The translations under genes and the position numbers were made by a program. A stretch of 64,000 bases of DNA, taken from the NCBI GenBank assembly GCA_051294375.1, contig JBJCIZ010000239.1:5785074-5849073 (forward strand), written 5' to 3'. Of this stretch, positions 20,250-31,200 are shown in pieces; the stretch's first letter is position 1; the number at the start of each line of letters is the position of its first letter. This DNA comes from Paraspadella gotoi. Taxonomy: Eukaryota; Chaetognatha. The notes beneath the pieces are model-generated. The model was not told the origin of the DNA, did not search any database, and saw only the letters and a list, made by a program, of their open reading frames with translations.

Positions 20250-22592
20250 TCCCTCTCTCTCTCNNNNNNNNNNNNNNNNNNNNNNNNNNNNNNNNNNNNN
20301 NNNNNNNNNNNNNNNNNNNNNNNNNNNNNNNNNNNNNNNNNNNNNNNNNNNNNNNNNNNNNNNNNNNNNNNNNNNNNNNNNNNNNNNNNNNNNNNNCATT
20401 TATTTTCTTTTCTTTTCTTTCTCTCTTTTCTTTTCTCTTTTCCTCCCATTTATTTTGTTTTCTGTTATTTTGTTTTCTTTTCTTTTCTTTTCTCTTTTTT
20501 TTTATTTCTTATCTTTTCGTTTCTTTTCTTTTTCTTTCCTCTCCTTTCTTTTTCATCTCATGCTCTCTTCTTCCTTCCTCCCTCACAACTCATTCCCTCC
20601 TTTGTCCCCCCCCAGGTCCTCTCCGTGATGTACCGGTTCCGCGGGAAGAGTTCGAACCCCGAGTGGGTCTGGGTCCGAACCTCCGCCTTCTCTTTTCACA
20701 ATCCCTACACCGACGACGTGGAATACATCGTCTGCACGACGAGCTTGGGTACGAAGCGATTGATTGTCGATTGGGCAAGCAATTCATCAATCTATTATTC
20801 CTGTCAACGTATTAATCAGTCGAATGAGCCAATCTATCAATATATCAATCTTTCGATTTATTACGATTATTATGATTCAGTCAATTTAACATAAAACTTA
20901 TCTGTCAATCAGCCAATCTATCGATGGGTCAATCTGTCAACCTCTTAATCTGGCAATCAGTCAATCTTTTAATCCATCGATTTTGTCAATCAATCAATCT
21001 CTCGCTATCAATCTCTCAATCTTTTAAACTATCAATCTGTCAACCTATCAATATATTAATCCTTCAATCTATCAATCTATCAATAAATAAATAGTTATTC
21101 AAAATGAGAAAAGAAATCAATCAATCAATCACAATCCCAAATATCAGCCAACGGCGACAAGGGCGTGGCGCCCGGAGTCGACGCAGCCGCCTACGGCACT
21201 CGTCCGACCGACTACGGAGCCGCCGCGGCCGCTGCGGCCGCCGCGGCCGCCGCCGCAACCGGCGTCGAAACTATAGGCTACACGGCGTCGTATCCAGGCA
21301 ACGTGATTCAACAGCCGACGGGACGATATCCGTCCAATTACGCGCAGTCCTCGCAGCAGCAGCAGCCTACGCCGCCGCAGCAGGGTGAGAGGGGAAATCG
21401 GGAGCTGCGTTGGGGCAGCGGAGTTTTTGGTTGTTGTTGTCGTTGTTATTGGAAAACAAGGAACGGTTATTCCAAGGTGTTACGCACGCATTACTTTTCT
21501 TTCCAGGCAACTCCTCCCCCTGGCATGCCTCCCAGTGGCCGGCCAACGTCTCCACGCCGGGCGCGCCCACTTCCGCTTCGCCCATCGTCACNNNNNNNNN
21601 NNNNNNNNNNNNNNNNNNNNNNNNNNNNNNNNNNNNNNNNNNNNNNNNNNNNNNNNNNNNNNNNNNNNNNNNNNNNNNNNNNNNNNNNNNNNNNNNNNNN
21701 NNNNNNNNNNNNNNNNNNNNNNNNNNNNNNNNNNNNNNNNNNNNNNNNNNNNNNNNNNNNNNNNNNNNNNNNNNNNNNNNNNNNNNNNNNNNNNNNNNNN
21801 NNNNNNNNNNNNNNNNNNNNNNNNNNNNNNNNNNNNNNNNNNNNNNNNNNNNNNNNNNNNNNNNNNNNNNNNNNNNNNNNNNNNNNNNNNNNNNNNNNNN
21901 NNNNNNNNNNNNNNNNNNNNNNNNNNNNNNNNNNNNNNNNNNNNNNNNNNNNNNNNNNNNNNNNNNNNNNNNNNNNNNNNNNNNNNNNNNNNNNNNNNNN
22001 NNNNNAAAACAACGATGTTGTTTTGTTTTTATTTTTGTTTTTGTTTTTGTTTTTGTGTTTGTTTTTGTTCAAACAACGATTTTTATTTTCATATCGAATA
22101 TGTTTTCGGTTCCTTTTTTCGAACCTTCATCTGCGAAAATGAATTCAAAATTTGAAAATAAGTTAAGAGAGAGAGAGAGANNNNNNNNNNNNNNNNNNNN
22201 NNNNNNNNNNNNNNNNNNNNNNNNNNNNNNNNNNNNNNNNNNNNNNNNNNNNNNNNNNNNNNNNNNNNNNNNNNNNNNNNNNNNNNNNNNNNNNNNNNNN
22301 NNNNNNNNNNNNNNNNNNNNNNNNNNNNNNNNNNNNNNNNNNNNNNNNNNGTCAGATAATTTAAACTTAATTCTAAATTTAACATGAAACGGGACGTTCG
22401 GGGAAAATAAAGGCATTCCTAATTATCCGTTCAAACTGAAAGCTTGGGTTCTAATCTTTGCATCTCTTCCAGGTGCAACAGCAGCAAGAAGAGTTTTCGG
22501 ACATGCTGCAGATGCTGAATCAGAACCAGAGCCAATTCCAAGACATCACCGGAATGTTCCATTCCTTCAACGGAGATCAATCGTCGCTTTGA
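13004..22592 (+). CDS. tgo: ARNT (tango) bHLH-PAS transcription factor, multi-exon
   Basis: The protein is the common partner of HIF-alpha, AhR, Sim and related bHLH-PAS factors; the heterodimer binds DNA in the nucleus. Exons in order encode a Gly-rich leader, the basic helix-loop-helix ([19 protein letters not shown]), PAS-A, PAS-B ([20 protein letters not shown] through [13 protein letters not shown]), a Ala/Gln-rich linker and the C-terminal [10 protein letters not shown]. The strong similarity to ARNT rather than BMAL is seen in [16 protein letters not shown] and [15 protein letters not shown]. Exons 3-6 lie inverted at 13.5-16.4 kb (see separate entries), a 414 bp gap removes part of the transactivation region, and the first exon is not found. 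Intron phases agree at every junction that can be tested. It is on the opposite strand to the myosin gene. Confidence 0.96.
13404..13512 (+). CDS. tgo: ARNT exon, basic helix-loop-helix
   Basis: It codes [20 protein letters not shown], then [15 protein letters not shown], which matches the basic region and helix 1 of ARNT. It ends AG in phase 2; the missing third base (C) is supplied by the inverted exon at 16334, giving Ser as in known ARNT proteins. Confidence 0.97.
13740..14150 (-). repeat. inverted partial copy of the ARNT intron minisatellite
   Basis: On the minus strand the units TTGACAGAATGTTGGGAGAG are recognisable but noisy and fewer than in the plus-strand array at 16.9-19.0 kb. 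Confidence 0.85.
14200..14410 (-). CDS. tgo: ARNT exon 6, inverted noisy second copy
   Basis: This is the reverse-complement, indel-rich version of the clean exon at 16663-16862. It includes the [10 protein letters not shown] start and the same donor followed by the same GTTGACAGAATGTTGGGAGA minisatellite. It is redundant and should not be annotated as a second exon. Confidence 0.9.
14411..14833. other. AT-rich intron sequence in the inverted block
   Basis: A T/G-rich run (14515-14640) and AT-rich DNA. No exon is seen. Confidence 0.6.
14834..14951 (-). CDS. tgo: ARNT exon 5 (PAS-A), inverted
   Basis: It reads [20 protein letters not shown], then [12 protein letters not shown], then, after a one-base deletion, RILDLRQ at donor GTTTGG. 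This matches the PAS-A segment of ARNT. Confidence 0.9.
15484..15610 (-). CDS. tgo: ARNT exon 4 (start of PAS-A), inverted, damaged
   Basis: The 3' half is clear: [10 protein letters not shown]-like reading, then [11 protein letters not shown] at donor CACGCAG/GTGAGG. The 5' half does not read cleanly as the expected helical segment and the acceptor is uncertain. Indels are present. Confidence 0.75.
15611..16206. other. intron sequence with a purine-rich low-complexity tract
   Basis: Bases 15625-15870 are a GGGGAA/GAGA-type purine tract. The rest is AT-rich with no exon. Confidence 0.6.
16207..16334 (-). CDS. tgo: ARNT exon 3 (helix 2), inverted, with frameshifts
   Basis: Acceptor CTGCCCAG and donor CAG/GTTTGAGG bound a sequence reading [10 protein letters not shown], then [18 protein letters not shown]. 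Two offsetting single-base indels (TTT for TT, and a missing T) corrupt the middle, where ARNT has LRMAVDHLK. An extra A sits just before the donor. The errors look like raw-read noise. Confidence 0.9.
16455..16637. repeat. (TTTC)n then (CT)n simple repeat abutting a 25-N gap
   Basis: The CTTT units run from 16470 to 16530 and the CT units from about 16589 to 16628; N occupies 16638-16662. This is the right junction of the inverted ARNT block. Confidence 0.95.
16663..16862 (+). CDS. tgo: ARNT exon 6 (PAS-A core), clean copy
   Basis: It reads [20 protein letters not shown], then [17 protein letters not shown], then [19 protein letters not shown], and ends in phase 1 at donor GTAAGAGG. Its 5' edge is cut by the N run, so the acceptor is not visible. 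Confidence 0.95.
16863..19010 (+). repeat. higher-order minisatellite filling an ARNT intron
   Basis: A basic unit of about 20 bases (GTTGACAGAATGTTGGGAGA) alternates with variants: TTTTCAGAATGTTGGGACTT, GGGAGAGGGTTAGCAGAATA and GACAGAATCTTAGGAGAGTG. Together they make a higher-order period of roughly 70-80 bases repeated more than 20 times. Indels between copies are frequent, so part of the array may be unpolished. Frames such as [12 protein letters not shown] are by-products. Confidence 0.92.
19266..19401 (+). CDS. tgo: ARNT exon 7
   Basis: The acceptor is CCTCAAG. The exon gives [20 protein letters not shown], then [20 protein letters not shown], then FITR. It is the end of PAS-A and the linker, with phase 1 in and phase 2 out at donor GTGAGC. 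Confidence 0.95.
19775..19940 (+). CDS. tgo: ARNT exon 8 (PAS-B, first half)
   Basis: It reads [20 protein letters not shown], then [20 protein letters not shown], then EQVLKLKGQ, and ends at donor CAG/GTGAGA. Confidence 0.96.
20203..20263. repeat. (CT)n microsatellite running into a gap
   Basis: CT dinucleotides stop at an N run (20264-20396); CT/TTTC sequence resumes beyond it. Confidence 0.95.
20616..20748 (+). CDS. tgo: ARNT exon 9 (PAS-B, second half)
   Basis: The acceptor is CCCCCCAG. The exon gives [20 protein letters not shown], then [20 protein letters not shown], then TTSLG, and ends at donor GTACG in phase 1. Confidence 0.96.
20760..21115. repeat. AATC-type simple repeat in ARNT intron
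   Basis: Imperfect CAATCTATCAAT units fill most of the intron between the PAS-B end and the Ala-rich exon. Confidence 0.85.
21148..21384 (+). CDS. tgo: ARNT exon 10 (Ala- and Gln-rich linker)
   Basis: It joins in frame (G plus CC gives Ala) and reads [16 protein letters not shown], an uninterrupted 13-Ala run, [20 protein letters not shown], and a Gln/Pro-rich end. The Ala run is encoded by mixed GCN codons rather than one repeated codon. Confidence 0.93.
21507..21591 (+). CDS. tgo: ARNT exon 11, truncated by a gap
   Basis: After acceptor TTTCCAG it reads [20 protein letters not shown], then TSASPIV, and stops at the N run (21592-22005). It is part of the C-terminal transactivation region. 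Confidence 0.9.
22365..22412. repeat. edge of a dispersed element (TIR-like)
   Basis: AAACGGGACGTTCGGGGAAA followed by ATAAAGGC matches the right edge of the telomere-like element at 27.3 kb (AAACGGGTCGTTCTGGGAAA, ATAAGGCC). The rest of this copy is inside the N run 22181-22350. Confidence 0.6.
22473..22592 (+). CDS. tgo: ARNT last exon
   Basis: After acceptor CTTCCAG it reads [20 protein letters not shown], then [19 protein letters not shown] and TGA (22590-22592). The FSDMLQML helix corresponds to the conserved C-terminal activation motif of ARNT. Confidence 0.95.
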   Translation: MQQQQEEFSDMLQMLNQNQSQFQDITGMFHSFNGDQSSL

Positions 22593-22667
22593 TCGCATCG
22601 ACTGCATCCGATTATCGCTCTGATCGCACCGACTGCATCTCAAAGCTGCATCAAAACAATCTGCATA

Positions 22668-22885
22668 CACAGCGGCGCAAAAAAAAAGACACTTTTTCAC
22701 ATCGAAAAAACCGTAATGGATGGCTGACTTCTATTAAGATATAGAAACATAAAACAAAGCTTATTGCACCAATTGATAACTTTTTGAAAGAGCGATACTT
22801 TTTATAATTTTTTTTTTTTAATTAAAAAAGAAATAGTGGAGTTATTTAGAGCTAACAAGTATCTTCTTTTTTCTGCGCCGCAGTG
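22668..22885. mobile_element. mariner/Tc1-type MITE in the ARNT 3' flank
   Basis: An element of about 218 bp is flanked by TA on both sides (22666-22667 and 22886-22887). The left end is CACAGCGGCGCAAAAAAAAA and the right end, reverse-complemented, is CACTGCGGCGCAGAAAAAAG. The interior is AT-rich with no frame. Terminal inverted repeats of about 25 bp and TA duplication are the hallmark of Tc1/mariner elements. It begins 75 bases after the ARNT stop, so it is probably transcribed in the 3' UTR. Confidence 0.8.
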
Positions 22886-22892
22886 TACATAC

Positions 22893-25800
22893 GCGCAAGA
22901 CTGATCATCTCTCCGATTGCTGTGTGTTTTTTTTTAAATGAGCTCCGTTCGCACGTATTATTGTTTTTGCTGTCTCGTATGGAAAGAACCTTGTTCGCAA
23001 TTTTTGTTTAGATTGTAATTCATTCGTTTTCGATCTTTTTTGATCGAGATCCATGGAGCTGGAAACAAAAAATCCGAAGATCTGAAAATTGTAATTTTTC
23101 TTTTTCTTTTAAATCGAGTNNNNNNNNNNNNNNNNNNNNNNNNNNNNNNNNNNNNNNNNNNNNNNNNNNNNNNNNNNNNNNNNNNNNNNNNNNNNNNNNN
23201 NNNNNNNNNNNNNNNNNNNNNNNNNNNNNNNNNNNNNNNNNNNNNNNNNNNNNNNNNNNNNNNNNNAAAATATAATTCTGAATCACAGTTGCATTGCACA
23301 CACACACGAAGATACACGCCCACACACGAAGAAACGCTCTCGCGCGTTGGTTTTAAAGTTAAAACTACAATTTGGCATTATTTTTCAAAAGCCGCCCAGT
23401 TCAAATTCGAAAGGATTCGTATGAAAATTTGATTAAGGATAATGATATAATATCGTAAATGGTTTAGGATTAAGCATAAAAATGAGGTGGATATTTAAGT
23501 AAGATATTTAGATTCAAATTCATTTCAGAATGGATAAATTGGGCCCCTTTAAAAAATAGTGCCATCAATTCTACTGAAAAAAAACAAAACAAAAAACAAA
23601 ACACTTTTTAAATGTTTCATCTTTGCTCTTCGACGCTTATGTCGTAACTGGTTCATTATTTTTAATACGATGTATTTTAATTTTTTAATCATCATTATTT
23701 TACTTTTTCTCCCTGCCTTTCACAACCTCTTTATTTTTTATCTATGATGCCGAATATACAGTAGAAAAAAAAAGAGTCAATTGCCTTAAAACCAATTGTC
23801 TTCATTTTTGTTTTTTTTATTTTCAGAGGTAAAATAAAACAGAAACAATCGTAATAAAGAAATTCACAGATTATCTAGAAACAGTTTAACAGAAGNNNNN
23901 NNNNNNNNNNNNNNNNNNNNNNNNNNNNNNNNNNNNNNNNNNNNNNNNNNNNNNNNNNNNNNNNNNNNNNNNNNNNNNNNNNNNNNNNNNNNNNNNNNNN
24001 NNNNNNNNNNNNNNNNNNNNNNNNNNNNNNNNNNNNNNNNNNNNNNNNNNNNNNNNNNNNNNNNNNNNNNNNNACAAATTATGAGAAACGAGTTGGCATT
24101 CTGAAAAATGGAGGAAAAAAATTATCAAAATTAATTATTTTTTTAAAAAGAAAATTTAATTCGCTGCGGTTGGTGAATTGAAAAAAAAATATTTCAAGTT
24201 AATTAGATCGAAGACAAAGCTGCTTGCATCTTTACTAAAATTAATTAATTAATAAATTAATTAAAGGGGGCAAAATTACCCGTGGTGCTTTCCGTGTTAC
24301 AAATTCCAAGTGATCACGTGACTTTTGACCCGGGCGTCCCTTGGCTTTTTGACGCGAAAAAAATCTGTAACTAGAAACTCAGGAACCAAAAATGTTAAAA
24401 TTAACCTTTTTGTAAATATTTAATTTTTTTTTCTCTAAACTCTGCGACTACTGTGAGCCATGCTCGCGAAAGCCGATAACTTTAACAGTAACTTTATTTT
24501 TGGATTAATTCAATTGGAACGGTTCCTGTGAAGTAAGGAGAACTGATTCCGCCTCGTCAATAATGTAAACAATACATAAAAATTAGAGAAAGCGAAGCAA
24601 TCAGATTCGTATTTTTCGCCAATACCGGGTGAAATAATTTGAATGCGTTAAAAGGGAAACAAAGTTGATGCAAAGGAAACAGCTCCTGTCTAGTAAGAAA
24701 ACTGTTTCATCGGATTAATTGAAAAAAAAAATGGTTCCTATGAAGTAAGGTTAACCACTTTTTGCGTGAGAAAAGGGAATTTAGTTATCTAAACCCAAAA
24801 TTAGGGGCTACTAAAATGAGTAAATATAATGAGGTGACAATGTCGTGTAAATGACTGGTAGTGACACAAAAGATAAAAAAGTGAAAGTAACTAAAATTAA
24901 GTGAAGATTTTGTTTTACTTACTTTACTTACCCGCGCNNNNNNNNNNNNNNNNNNNNNNNNNNNNNNNNNNNNNNNNNNNNNNNNNNNNNNNNNNNNNNN
25001 NNNNNNNNNNNNNNNNNNNNNNNNNNNNNNNNNNNNNNNNNNNNNNNNNNNNNNNNNNNNNNNNNNNNNNNNNNNNNNNNNNNNNNNNNNNNNNNNNNNN
25101 NNNNNNNNNNNNNNNNNNNNNNNNNNNNNNNNNNNNNNNNNNNNNNNNNNNNNNNNNNNNNNNNNNNNNNNNNNNNNNNNNNNNNNNNNNNNNNNNNNNN
25201 NNNNNNNNNNNNNNNNNNNNNNNNNNNNNNNNNNNNNNNNNNNNNNNNNNNNNNNNNNNNNNNNNNNNNNNNNNNNNNNNNNNNNNNNNNNNNNNNNNNN
25301 NNNNNNNNNNNNNNNNNNNNNNNNNNNNNNNNNNNNNNNNNNNNNNNNNNNNNNNNNNNNNNNNNNNNNNNNNNNNNNNNNNNNNNNNNNNNNNNNNNNN
25401 NNNNNNNNNNNNNNNNNNNNNNNNNNNNNNNNNNNNNNNNNNNNNNNNNNNNNNNNNNNNNNNNNNNNNNNNNNNNNNNNNNNNNNNNNNNNNNNNNNNN
25501 NNNNNNNNNNNNNNNNNNNNNNNNNNNNNNNNNNNNNNNNNNNNNNNNNNNNNNNNNNNNNNNNNNNNNNNNNNNNNNNNNNNNNNNNNNNNNNNNNNNN
25601 NNNNNNNNNNNNNNNNNNNNNNNNNNNNNNNNNNNNNNNNNNNNNNNNNNNNNNNNNNNNNNNNNNNNNNNNNNNNNNNNNNNNNNNNNNNNNNNNNNNN
25701 NNNNNNNNNNNNNNNNNNNNNNNNNNNNNNNNNNNNNNNNNNNNNNNNNNNNNNNNNNNNNNNNNNNNNNNNNNNNNNNNNNNNNNNNNNNNNNNNNNNN

Positions 25801-26454
25801 NNNNNNNNNNNNNNNNNNNNNNNAGGAGAGATATATGATCAAGAGGATTGTATATTTAAACAAATTGAGTATCCGAAAAAAGGAAAAATAAAATAGTGCT
25901 CATCGACTTGTTTATGTTCCGGTCCGAAAATGGATCCTTGTCCAAGTTTACCAAACTTTGACTCTCAAAAACTTCGTTGCGGCGCATTTTCTTTATGGAT
26001 CTTTTTTTCCTAGTGATCGTTGAAAAGTCTTTGGAGCAGGCAGACTGAGTATCTGAAAGAAGTTTGTGAACATGTTTCTCATCTATGTCTCTTTGTCTCT
26101 TCTTTGTCTCTGTCCTCTCTTACTTCTTATTCTCTTTTTTTTTCTTTATGCTTCTTTCTTTCTTTTTTTCTTCTTCTTTCTTTCTTTCTTTCTTTTTACC
26201 ATCTTAATACTTATATTAACTTCTTTCTTTTTATTATGGTTTTCTTTTATCCTTTCCTTGTCTATTCTATGGTTTCTTTCCTTGTTCTTTTCTCTGTTTT
26301 CCTTTTTCTTTTTTCTTTAACTTTCTCGTACCTGTCTCGTCCTCTGCATCTCCTCACTCATGCTCATCTCTCTCTCGTCCTCTCGTCTCTCTCGTCCCCT
26401 CTCTCTCTCTCTCTCTCTTTCGCAGTCTCTTCCATTTCTTAAAAACCCCTTTAC
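22893..26454. other. region between ARNT and the myosin gene, mostly AT-rich with gaps
   Basis: N runs cover 23120-23266, 23896-24073 and 24938-25823. The rest is AT-rich, with T-rich (26100-26330) and CT-rich (26370-26420) low complexity. The myosin neck and rod exons expected here on the minus strand were not found. A CACGTG palindrome lies at 24315-24320. Confidence 0.6.
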
Positions 26455-26605
26455 CCTGACGAGAAAGTCAGAGTATGCCACCTTGTTGGGCAGACCCAGC
26501 TGGCAGATCCTGATCCCTTCCAAGACTCCGTTGCAGGTGAGTTGATGCATGATGAGCGGCGCGTCGCTGAATCCAGACTTTTTCATTTCGTTGGGGATGA
26601 TGCAT
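26455..26605 (-). CDS. Mhc: myosin exon 15, last one present
   Basis: It reads [20 protein letters not shown], then [20 protein letters not shown], then [10 protein letters not shown], at donor GTAAAG in phase 0. It contains the SH1/SH2 helix region (CNG...). The next exon (converter and neck) is not in the window. Confidence 0.97.
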
Positions 26606-28180
26606 CTGAGTTGAGAAGAACGAGTTAGATGGAAAGAAATCAATCAATCAATCAATCAATTCGTCCATTAATCAAAGACCAACCAATCATTGAAGGAAAA
26701 ATCAAAATGAACAATGAACAATATATATTTAAATATAACTTTGGTCCTACCAATTTCATAAAAGAATTTGTAATAAATAATTTTAATTCAGACATTCAAC
26801 AATCGACCGAATACCAAATAAGTAAATATATTTGTCAATCACTCTATCTATCAATCAATCAATCAATCAATCAATCTCAGCCACCTCACAAAATGAGGAT
26901 GAGTCGAATGCAGATTGGCCATGAGTTTGAGAAGGGATTCCCTGTGTCCCGCGGAAATCGTCATGAGAGCGGAACCTTGGATTGAGAGAAATGGGAAATC
27001 AGGAGGAAAAGGGAAAGAATGAGGGCTTTCTTTTCCGAGAGTGTCCTATTTTCGTATATTTATCTCCAAATATAATTATGATATTTAACCTAAATGTCTT
27101 TTTAAACGTAAGAACCAATTCTTAACTCTATTCACTAAACCAGATCCCTAACTAATTCTAGCTCTTACCACTAATTTTTTACCATAACCTCTAACCCTAA
27201 TTATAAACCAAATCCCGAACCCTTATCCCTAACCCTAACCTTTAACTTAATTTTTAAGTAAAAAAAATTAACCTAATTCCGAATATAAGACAAAACGGGT
27301 CGTTCTGGGAAAATAAGGCCAAACTTTTTTTTCCAGGCTTCTACTTTCTCCCTCTTTCCCACCCTTCTTCTCCTCTCCCTCTTCCCTTTCCACCCTCTTT
27401 CCTACCCTTCTTCTCCTCTCCTTCCCTTCCTTCCCTTTTCGTTCCCAACTTCCTCCCTTCCTACCCTTCTTCTCCACTCCCTTCTTGCTCCACTCTCCCT
27501 CCCTTCCTCCTCTTCTCCCCTCCTCCCCCAATTCCTCCCTTCCTCCCCCACTTCCTCCCTACCTACCCTTCTTCTTCTCTCCTCCGTCTTTGTCCTGAAA
27601 GACTCTGTTGACGACAACGTTGGTCGCTTCTTGCATCATGGTCACCACGGCGTCGTTGACGGGATCCTGGAAGAGGGAGGGTAGCGTGTGATTATGGGGC
27701 GTGGAAGGACAAATTTTAAAAATCGTTGGAAGTAATTAATAAAAACAATCGTTAAAAAATATTTTAAGTAAATAGTCAAAAAATAATATCGACAAGATTA
27801 AAAGCTACTTAATCCCTTTAACTTAATTTTACCCTAAATATTTAACCCTTATCTGTAACAGAACCTGTACCACAATAACTAACTTTAAACCCTAACCTAA
27901 TCCCTAACCTAATCCGTAACCGTAATTCTCAATACTAACCCCAAACTCCTAACATTTAGCTTAAACCTAAACCTTAAACCCTAAACCCTAAGCCCCAAAC
28001 CCAAACCCTAAACCCCAAACCCAAACCCCTAATTCTAATCCATAACAATGTCTTATACTAATCTTTAACCGTAATATTAACCTAATATTTAGACCTCTCT
28101 CTCTCTCTCTCTCTCTCATATTTTTGAGCATTACAAATCAAATAAAATATCTCTCTATCTCTCTCTCTTTCTGTTTCTCT

Positions 28181-28237
<57 letters not shown>

Positions 28238-31200
28238 TCTCTCTCTCTCTTTCTCACACCTCACCTTGTTTTTAAACAGCCAGCCGGTCACGTTGTACCC
28301 AACGACCCCGGCGTAGTGGCTGAGCTCGAAGTGCGCCTCGGGCTGACCCTTCTTAGCCGGCTTGGGCTTGGAGAACTTCTCGTGCTTGCCCAGGTGCTTG
28401 CCGAGGAGCTTCTCCAGGAAGGTCTTGTCAGTGGCCTTGGGAACGATGCACTCTTCCTCCAGGATGGCGAGGATGCCCATCTTCTTCTCAATTAGCTCGA
28501 TGGTGGCTGCATGGATTGGTTGTTTGTTATCGTTTCGAGTTTTTAGTTTAGTTTAGTTTGTTTTATTTCGTTTTGTTTTGTTTTTGTTTGGAATTTTTGT
28601 GAGAATGTGAAGCGAAACGAATTGTGGGTAGAAAATGGGGATTATGAAAGCAAAATAAATAAATAAATCAATTACTCAATCAGGCGATCAATCAGTCAAT
28701 AAACCAACAAAATCAATCAATCAAATCAATCAATCACCCGCCAAGTCCATCCCGAAGTCGATAAAATTCCATTTGATTCCCTCCTGCTTGTACTCCTCTT
28801 GCTCCTGGACGAACATGTGATGGTTGAAGAACTGCTGGAGTCGCTCGTTGGTGTAGTTGATGAGGAGTTGCTCCAGCACGTTGAGCTCGAAGATTTCGAA
28901 ACCTTGAAGGGGACCGTTATTTTGGGATGTGGTCTAGCGAACTAGCGGAAGTCCAGTATAGTGTTTTTAATAAAGATCATACAAATTAAAAAAAAGATAT
29001 TGGAAGACATTTTAAATAATACGATTACTATATAATATCTTTTTTTTATTGTAATTTTGTTTTCATCTGATTTTGAATGAGCTCAAAAAGGTTATTGTTA
29101 GAACTTCTGTGCGAGTAATAATTAGCAAAAANNNNNNNNNNNNNNNNNNNNNNNNNNNNNNNNNNNNNNNNNNNNNNNNNNNNNNNNNNNNNNNNNNNNN
29201 NNNNNNNNNNNNNNNNNNNNNNNNNNNNNNNNNNNNNNNNNNNNNNNNNNNNNNNNNNNNNNNNNNNNNNNNNNNNNNNNNNNNNNNNNNNNNNNNNNNN
29301 NNNNNNNNNNNNNNNNNNNNNNNNNNNNNNNNNNNNNNNNNNNNNNNNNNNNNNNNNNNNNNNNNNNNNNNNNNNNNNNNNNNNNNNNNNNNNNNNNNNN
29401 NNNNNNNNNNNNNNNNNNNNNNNNNNNNNNNNNNNNNNNNNNNNNNNNNNNNNNNNNNNNNNNNNNNNNNNNNNNNNNNNNNNNNNNNNNNNNNNNNNNN
29501 NNNNNNNNNNNNNNNNNNNNNNNNNNNNNNNNNNNNNNNNNNNNNNNNNNNNNNNNNNNNNNNNNNNNNNNNNNNNNNNNNNNNNNNNNNNNNNNNNNNN
29601 NNNNNNNNNNNNNNNNNNNNNNNNNNNNNNNNNNNNNNNNNNNNNNNNNNNNNNNNNNNNNNNNNNNNNNNNNNNNNNNNNNNNNNNNNNNNNNNNNNNN
29701 NNNNNNNNNNNNNNNNNNNNNNNNNNNNNNNNNNNNNNNNNNNNNNNNNNNNNNNNNNNNNNNNNNNNNNNNNNNNNNNNNNNNNNNNNNNNNNNNNNNN
29801 NNNNNNNNNNNNNNNNNNNNNNNNNNNNNNNNNNNNNNNNNNNNNNNNNNNNNNNNNNNNNNNNNNNNNNNNNNNNNNNNNNNNNNNNNNNNNNNNNNNN
29901 NNNNNNNNNNNNNNNNNNNNNNNNNNNNNNNNNNNNNNNNNNNNNNNNNNNNNNNNNNNNNNNNNNNNNNNNNNNNNNNNNNNNNNNNNNNNNNNNNNNN
30001 NNNNNNNNNNNCGTCCGGCTCAGCCTGCTCCTCGCGGCCCTGAGGTTCCAACGATCGGTAAATCAATTTTAATGAATCAATAAATAAATCAATAATTAAG
30101 TCAAATTAATAATTAAGAATTAAGTCAAATCAATAAAACGACGAATTACTAAATCGATCGATCAACGGCCCTTCCCCTCCCTTCCCCTCTCTTCCCCTCC
30201 CTCTCCCCTCCAGCTTTTCCCTCCTCCCTCCCTCACTCCCTTCCATACCTTCGCCCCCTCCAAAAGCGGTACAGTTCATCCGCATCCACTTTCACGGCCC
30301 GAACCAACAAGATTCGCCGCCCCGCCGACATCGAGACTTACCTGCTGGAAGAAATCCGGCATCACTTCCAGCTGCCGGGAGTGGGGATTTTTTTTTCCGG
30401 GGGAGACTACACATGTCTTCCTATTTCCAGATCATGAGTCCTCGATTTTCCGATTATCACACGAGCGCAATTCTTTAGGGGTTCGACCGGATCCCGGAGA
30501 TTCTACTTTCTCGGTGGGTGCCGCACAAGGGGAGTTTTTTGGACGTGCAAAGGGTTAGGACCGACGACGAGGATTGAAGAGTGGGCCTTTTTTTTTTAGT
30601 CATTCGCGCGGTCGCAGTTATGTCGTTCGTCAGGTCACCTGCTTCCCACTTACGTATAGATCTAGTTAGGTGTGTGGCGGTGATATTCGCACCGACCGTA
30701 TGTCCACGTCCTACAGCAATACCATTGACTAAGGGGCGAACACACCATCCAAGGGGCGTAGTGTTCCATCCACAGTCCTCAACGACTTCCCTCTTGCGTT
30801 TGCAAAGCGAGACCGTCCAGAGGGTAACCGCGCCGAAGTGACTGGACGGCGTCAATTGGGTCGGAAACCCCCAAGACAACAGTGAGAATGACCTACCCAT
30901 TCAATGAGGCACCAAGAGCAACCCGGGCTGTCTGCATAGAATGTCATTTTTTGAGACAAGAACTAAACCTCAAATCTAGCGAGCCATTCACCGGCAAAAC
31001 TCATAAAACTAATACAAGAATAAAAAGACGGAATCTCCCGCGCTTGCAGTTCGGCGTAATGTATAACGGTTAAGCAGACAAGGTCACTGCGCTGGCCAAC
31101 ACATTGGATGAAACCAATCCTCTGCTATTTTACCGGCGACATTCCTGCTTCTGGGTGTCTCTCTAAAACTATAGATATATGCGTCTCCATTAAATACTCT

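Noticed and set aside
20020-20815. Phe/Leu/Ser-rich frames around the gap at 20.3 kb
   Set aside because: They come from CT and TTTC repeats and from N runs translated as X; the real exon (ARNT exon 9) is in another frame.
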